Shown here in pieces: positions 5,229-5,678 of a stretch of 5,678 bases of DNA. Source of the stretch: SIG607 sp045592625. GTDB lineage: Bacteria > Bacillota > Clostridia > Oscillospirales > Acutalibacteraceae. Positions within the stretch are counted from its first letter, which is position 1; each line of letters starts with the position of its first letter. The notes beneath the pieces were generated by a model. It was not told where the DNA came from. It did no database searches and saw nothing but the letters and a program-made list of their open reading frames with translations. The stretch lies in NCBI GenBank assembly GCA_045592625.1, contig JAZNVC010000028.1, forward strand, positions 1 through 5,678, written 5' to 3'. The position numbers and the translations under genes are program-made.

Positions 5229-5678
5229 TTAGATTTCAGCAAAGTACTTGATAGTACGAACCATCTGACTGGTGTAAGAGTTCTCGTTGTCGTACCAAGC
5301 AACAACCTGTACCTGATAGGTATCATCATCAATCTTAGTAACCATTGTCTGAGTTGCATCAAAGAGAGAACCGTAGGTAATACCGATGATGTCAGAAGAA
5401 ACGAGTTCTTCTTCGGTGTAACCAAAGGAAGCAGAAGAAGCAGCCTTCATAGCAGCGTTAACGCCTTCCTTAGTGATGTCCTTACCCTTAACAACTGCAA
5501 CAAGAAGAGTTGTAGAACCGGTAGGAACGGGAACACGCTGAGCAGAGCCGATGAGCTTGCCGTTGAGTTCGGGGATAACCAGGCCGATCGCCTTCGCAGC
5601 GCCGGTGGAGTTGGGAACAATGTTCACAGCGGCGGCACGGGCACGGCGCAGGTCGCCCTTGCGGTGCGGGCCGTCGAG
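5229..5678 (-). CDS. gap: Glyceraldehyde-3-phosphate dehydrogenase, C-terminal part (5' end outside the window)
   Basis: The visible 149 codons are the C-terminal part of the glycolytic enzyme that oxidises glyceraldehyde 3-phosphate to 1,3-bisphosphoglycerate with NAD+ and phosphate. The frame enters at the edge as LDGPHRKGDLRRARAAAVN, so the gene does not start at the GTG at 5627-5625; that codon is an internal valine. Conserved landmarks are NIVPNSTGAAKA (inorganic-phosphate site), QRVPVPTGS (substrate-phosphate arginine), SSDIIG, SLFDATQT, and WYDNENSYTSQMV with the nicotinamide-contacting asparagine, ending TIKYFAEI. The NAD-binding domain and the catalytic cysteine lie outside the window. 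No frameshift or missing residue is seen. It is transcribed alone at its 3' end. Base composition changes sharply within the gene: about 79% GC in the last 38 bases of the window, 67% in 5581-5640, 45% in 5461-5520 and 42% in 5341-5400. Confidence 0.97.
   Translation of the reverse strand, partial: LDGPHRKGDLRRARAAAVNIVPNSTGAAKAIGLVIPELNGKLIGSAQRVPVPTGSTTLLVAVVKGKDITKEGVNAAMKAASSASFGYTEEELVSSDIIGITYGSLFDATQTMVTKIDDDTYQVQVVAWYDNENSYTSQMVRTIKYFAEI

Noticed and set aside
5186..5425. Minus-strand frame of 79 codons overlapping gap
   Set aside because: It is the alternative frame of gap, and its low-complexity Leu/Ser/Arg peptide reflects the gap codon bias. It also runs through the gap terminator.
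5229..5627. A complete 132-residue gene starting at the GTG at 5627-5625
   Set aside because: The same frame stays open to the window edge and encodes conserved GAPDH sequence upstream of that codon, so the GTG is an internal valine.
1..5678. CRISPR array, tRNA or rRNA genes, toxin-antitoxin or defence system
   Set aside because: I saw no regularly spaced repeats, no tRNA- or rRNA-like sequence and no proteins of those systems. The window is mainly ordinary housekeeping genes.

Overview
The window looks like a piece of chromosome from a low-GC Gram-positive bacterium of the class Clostridia, possibly an uncultured gut Oscillospirales-type lineage. The evidence is AT-rich DNA with strong AGGAGG-type ribosome binding sites, short hairpin-plus-T-run terminators, every gene on one strand, and protein sequences that read like clostridial homologues. 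The lineage is an inference; no marker gene fixes it.

The layout below follows the direction of transcription, from high to low coordinates on the minus strand. The 3' third or so of gap (glyceraldehyde-3-phosphate dehydrogenase) enters at the right edge and ends at a perfect 12-bp terminator (5177-5207). malQ (4-alpha-glucanotransferase, 5129-3648) follows, with its own likely promoter in the gap and its own terminator (3610-3641). A 202-bp intergenic region holds a very good sigma-A-type promoter for a NhaC-family Na+/H+ antiporter (3445-1634). That antiporter carries a signal peptide and an acidic outside segment before its membrane domain. A terminator follows, and a promoter is nested inside it. 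This promoter appears to drive a two-gene operon: a TtcA-like tRNA thiolation enzyme (1564-734) and a GNAT acetyltransferase (721-257). The operon ends at a terminator at 175-209. The last 145 bases hold an open minus-strand frame of unknown identity that runs off the left edge.

The genes are housekeeping and do not form one pathway: glycolysis (gap), maltodextrin or glycogen-oligosaccharide use (malQ), ion and pH homeostasis (nhaC-like), and tRNA modification (ttcA-like). Each transcription unit is short and separated from the next by a hairpin. I see no mobile element, CRISPR array, RNA gene, riboswitch or defence system. The points most worth a second look are the nested promoter and terminator before ttcA, the palindrome filling the nhaC promoter spacer, the steep GC and codon-use change inside gap, and the acidic N-terminal extension of the antiporter.
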